Source: Microbacterium proteolyticum (GTDB lineage: Bacteria; Actinomycetota; Actinomycetes; Actinomycetales; Microbacteriaceae). From it: 64,000 nucleotides of DNA. The DNA is taken from NCBI RefSeq assembly GCF_029639405.1, contig NZ_CP121274.1, positions 2,914,001-2,978,000 of the forward strand. Direction: 5' to 3'. Each line of letters opens with the position of its first letter. Position 1 is the stretch's first letter. Both the position numbers and the translations under genes were made by a program. A model generated the notes under the pieces. That model was given only the letters and a program-made list of their open reading frames with translations, had not been told where the DNA came from and searched no databases. Shown here one piece after another: positions 63,609-64,000 of the stretch.

Positions 63609-64000
63609 ATGTCCGCCCCCGCCCGCGTGCTCGTCTTCGACGACGACGAGACCATCCGCCTCGCCGTCGTCCTCGCGTTGCGCGCCGACGGATTCGTTGC
63701 CGAGGGGGCGCCCGACGGCACCGACCTGACCGAGCGGCTGGAGAAGTTCCGCCCCGACCTCGTGGTGCTCGACTGGATGATGCCCGGGCCCAGCGGCATC
63801 CGACTGCTCCCCGTCGTGCGCGCCGCGGCCGACACCGCGGTGATCATGCTGACGGCGCGCGACGAGGTCGACGATCGCCTGCGCGGCTTCGCCGAGGGCG
63901 CGGACGACTACGTGGTCAAACCGTTCACGATGGCCGAGCTCGTGGCCCGCACGGGCGCCGTCCTGCGGCGGCGCGGGCGGCTGCCCCAGACGGTGTCGGT
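63609..64000 (+). CDS. OmpR-family response regulator, cut by window edge
   Basis: Receiver domain of a two-component regulator: VLVFDDDETIRLAVVLALR (acidic pocket), LVVLDWMMPGPSG with the phospho-accepting Asp, IMLTARDEVDDRLRGFAEGA (Thr switch) and DDYVVKPFTMAELVAR (Lys). The linker has begun (VLRRRGRLPQTVS); the DNA-binding domain and any histidine kinase lie beyond the window. ATG 63609. It may control the divergent Pro-rich membrane protein gene. Confidence 0.9.
   Translation, partial: MSAPARVLVFDDDETIRLAVVLALRADGFVAEGAPDGTDLTERLEKFRPDLVVLDWMMPGPSGIRLLPVVRAAADTAVIMLTARDEVDDRLRGFAEGADDYVVKPFTMAELVARTGAVLRRRGRLPQTVS

Overview
The window is high-GC actinobacterial DNA, most likely from a Microbacterium-like member of the Microbacteriaceae. 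Three things point there: the parE / small zinc protein / sigA neighbourhood, the aceE-regulator-fabD-fabH-acpP-fabF cluster, and the many genes whose TAnnnT -10 box lies 6-7 nt before the start codon, as in leaderless transcripts. The genus is inferred; no 16S gene is present.

Left part (1-30.6 kb) is mostly core chromosome. It holds parE (cut by the window edge), a two-gene alanine-racemase-like pair with two sugar-transfer-type ATP-grasp proteins, a MurJ-type flippase, an F420 gamma-glutamyl-ligase-like gene coupled to sigA, a PAC2 protein, leucyl aminopeptidase, and lpd-sucB for 2-oxoacid dehydrogenases. The nitrogen set follows: glnA, the adenylyltransferase glnE and a second glnA. Between the two glnA genes lie a coupled three-gene cassette (small helical protein, DUF1023-type alpha/beta hydrolase, lipoprotein), a DUF2277 protein and a fatty-acyl-CoA ligase. 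Polyphosphate glucokinase closes this part.

From 30,683 to 41,214 an element of about 10.5 kb sits in the 3' end of the RNase P RNA gene. A 29-bp exact repeat marks both ends; the right copy is the end of rnpB. The element has a tyrosine integrase, a divergent repressor / excisionase switch and one long leftward gene set with many 4-nt start/stop overlaps. That set includes a capsid-cement-like protein and a full-length tape measure protein, but no terminase, portal, major capsid or tail-tube gene that I can see. A helix-turn-helix/WhiB fusion gene lies at its left end. It looks like a phage satellite or a heavily reduced prophage with intact reading frames.

Right part (41.2-64 kb) starts with rnpB, an exonuclease/polymerase of family A with a possible CTG start, a zinc-ribbon coiled-coil protein, tRNA-Val(TAC) and four tiny membrane-protein genes. 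A cell-surface region follows: a SGNH acyltransferase, a Tat-exported beta-helix protein, a second acyltransferase and a DUF1345 protein. Then come aceE, a PucR-type regulator and the type II fatty-acid synthase operon: AceE supplies acetyl-CoA and FabD/FabH/AcpP/FabF use it. The window ends with DUF3145, a membrane-anchored lysozyme-like candidate, a Pro/Ala/Thr-rich membrane protein and a divergent OmpR-type response regulator cut by the edge.

The least explained items are the split racemase pair with its ATP-grasp partners, and the rnpB-integrated tape-measure element.
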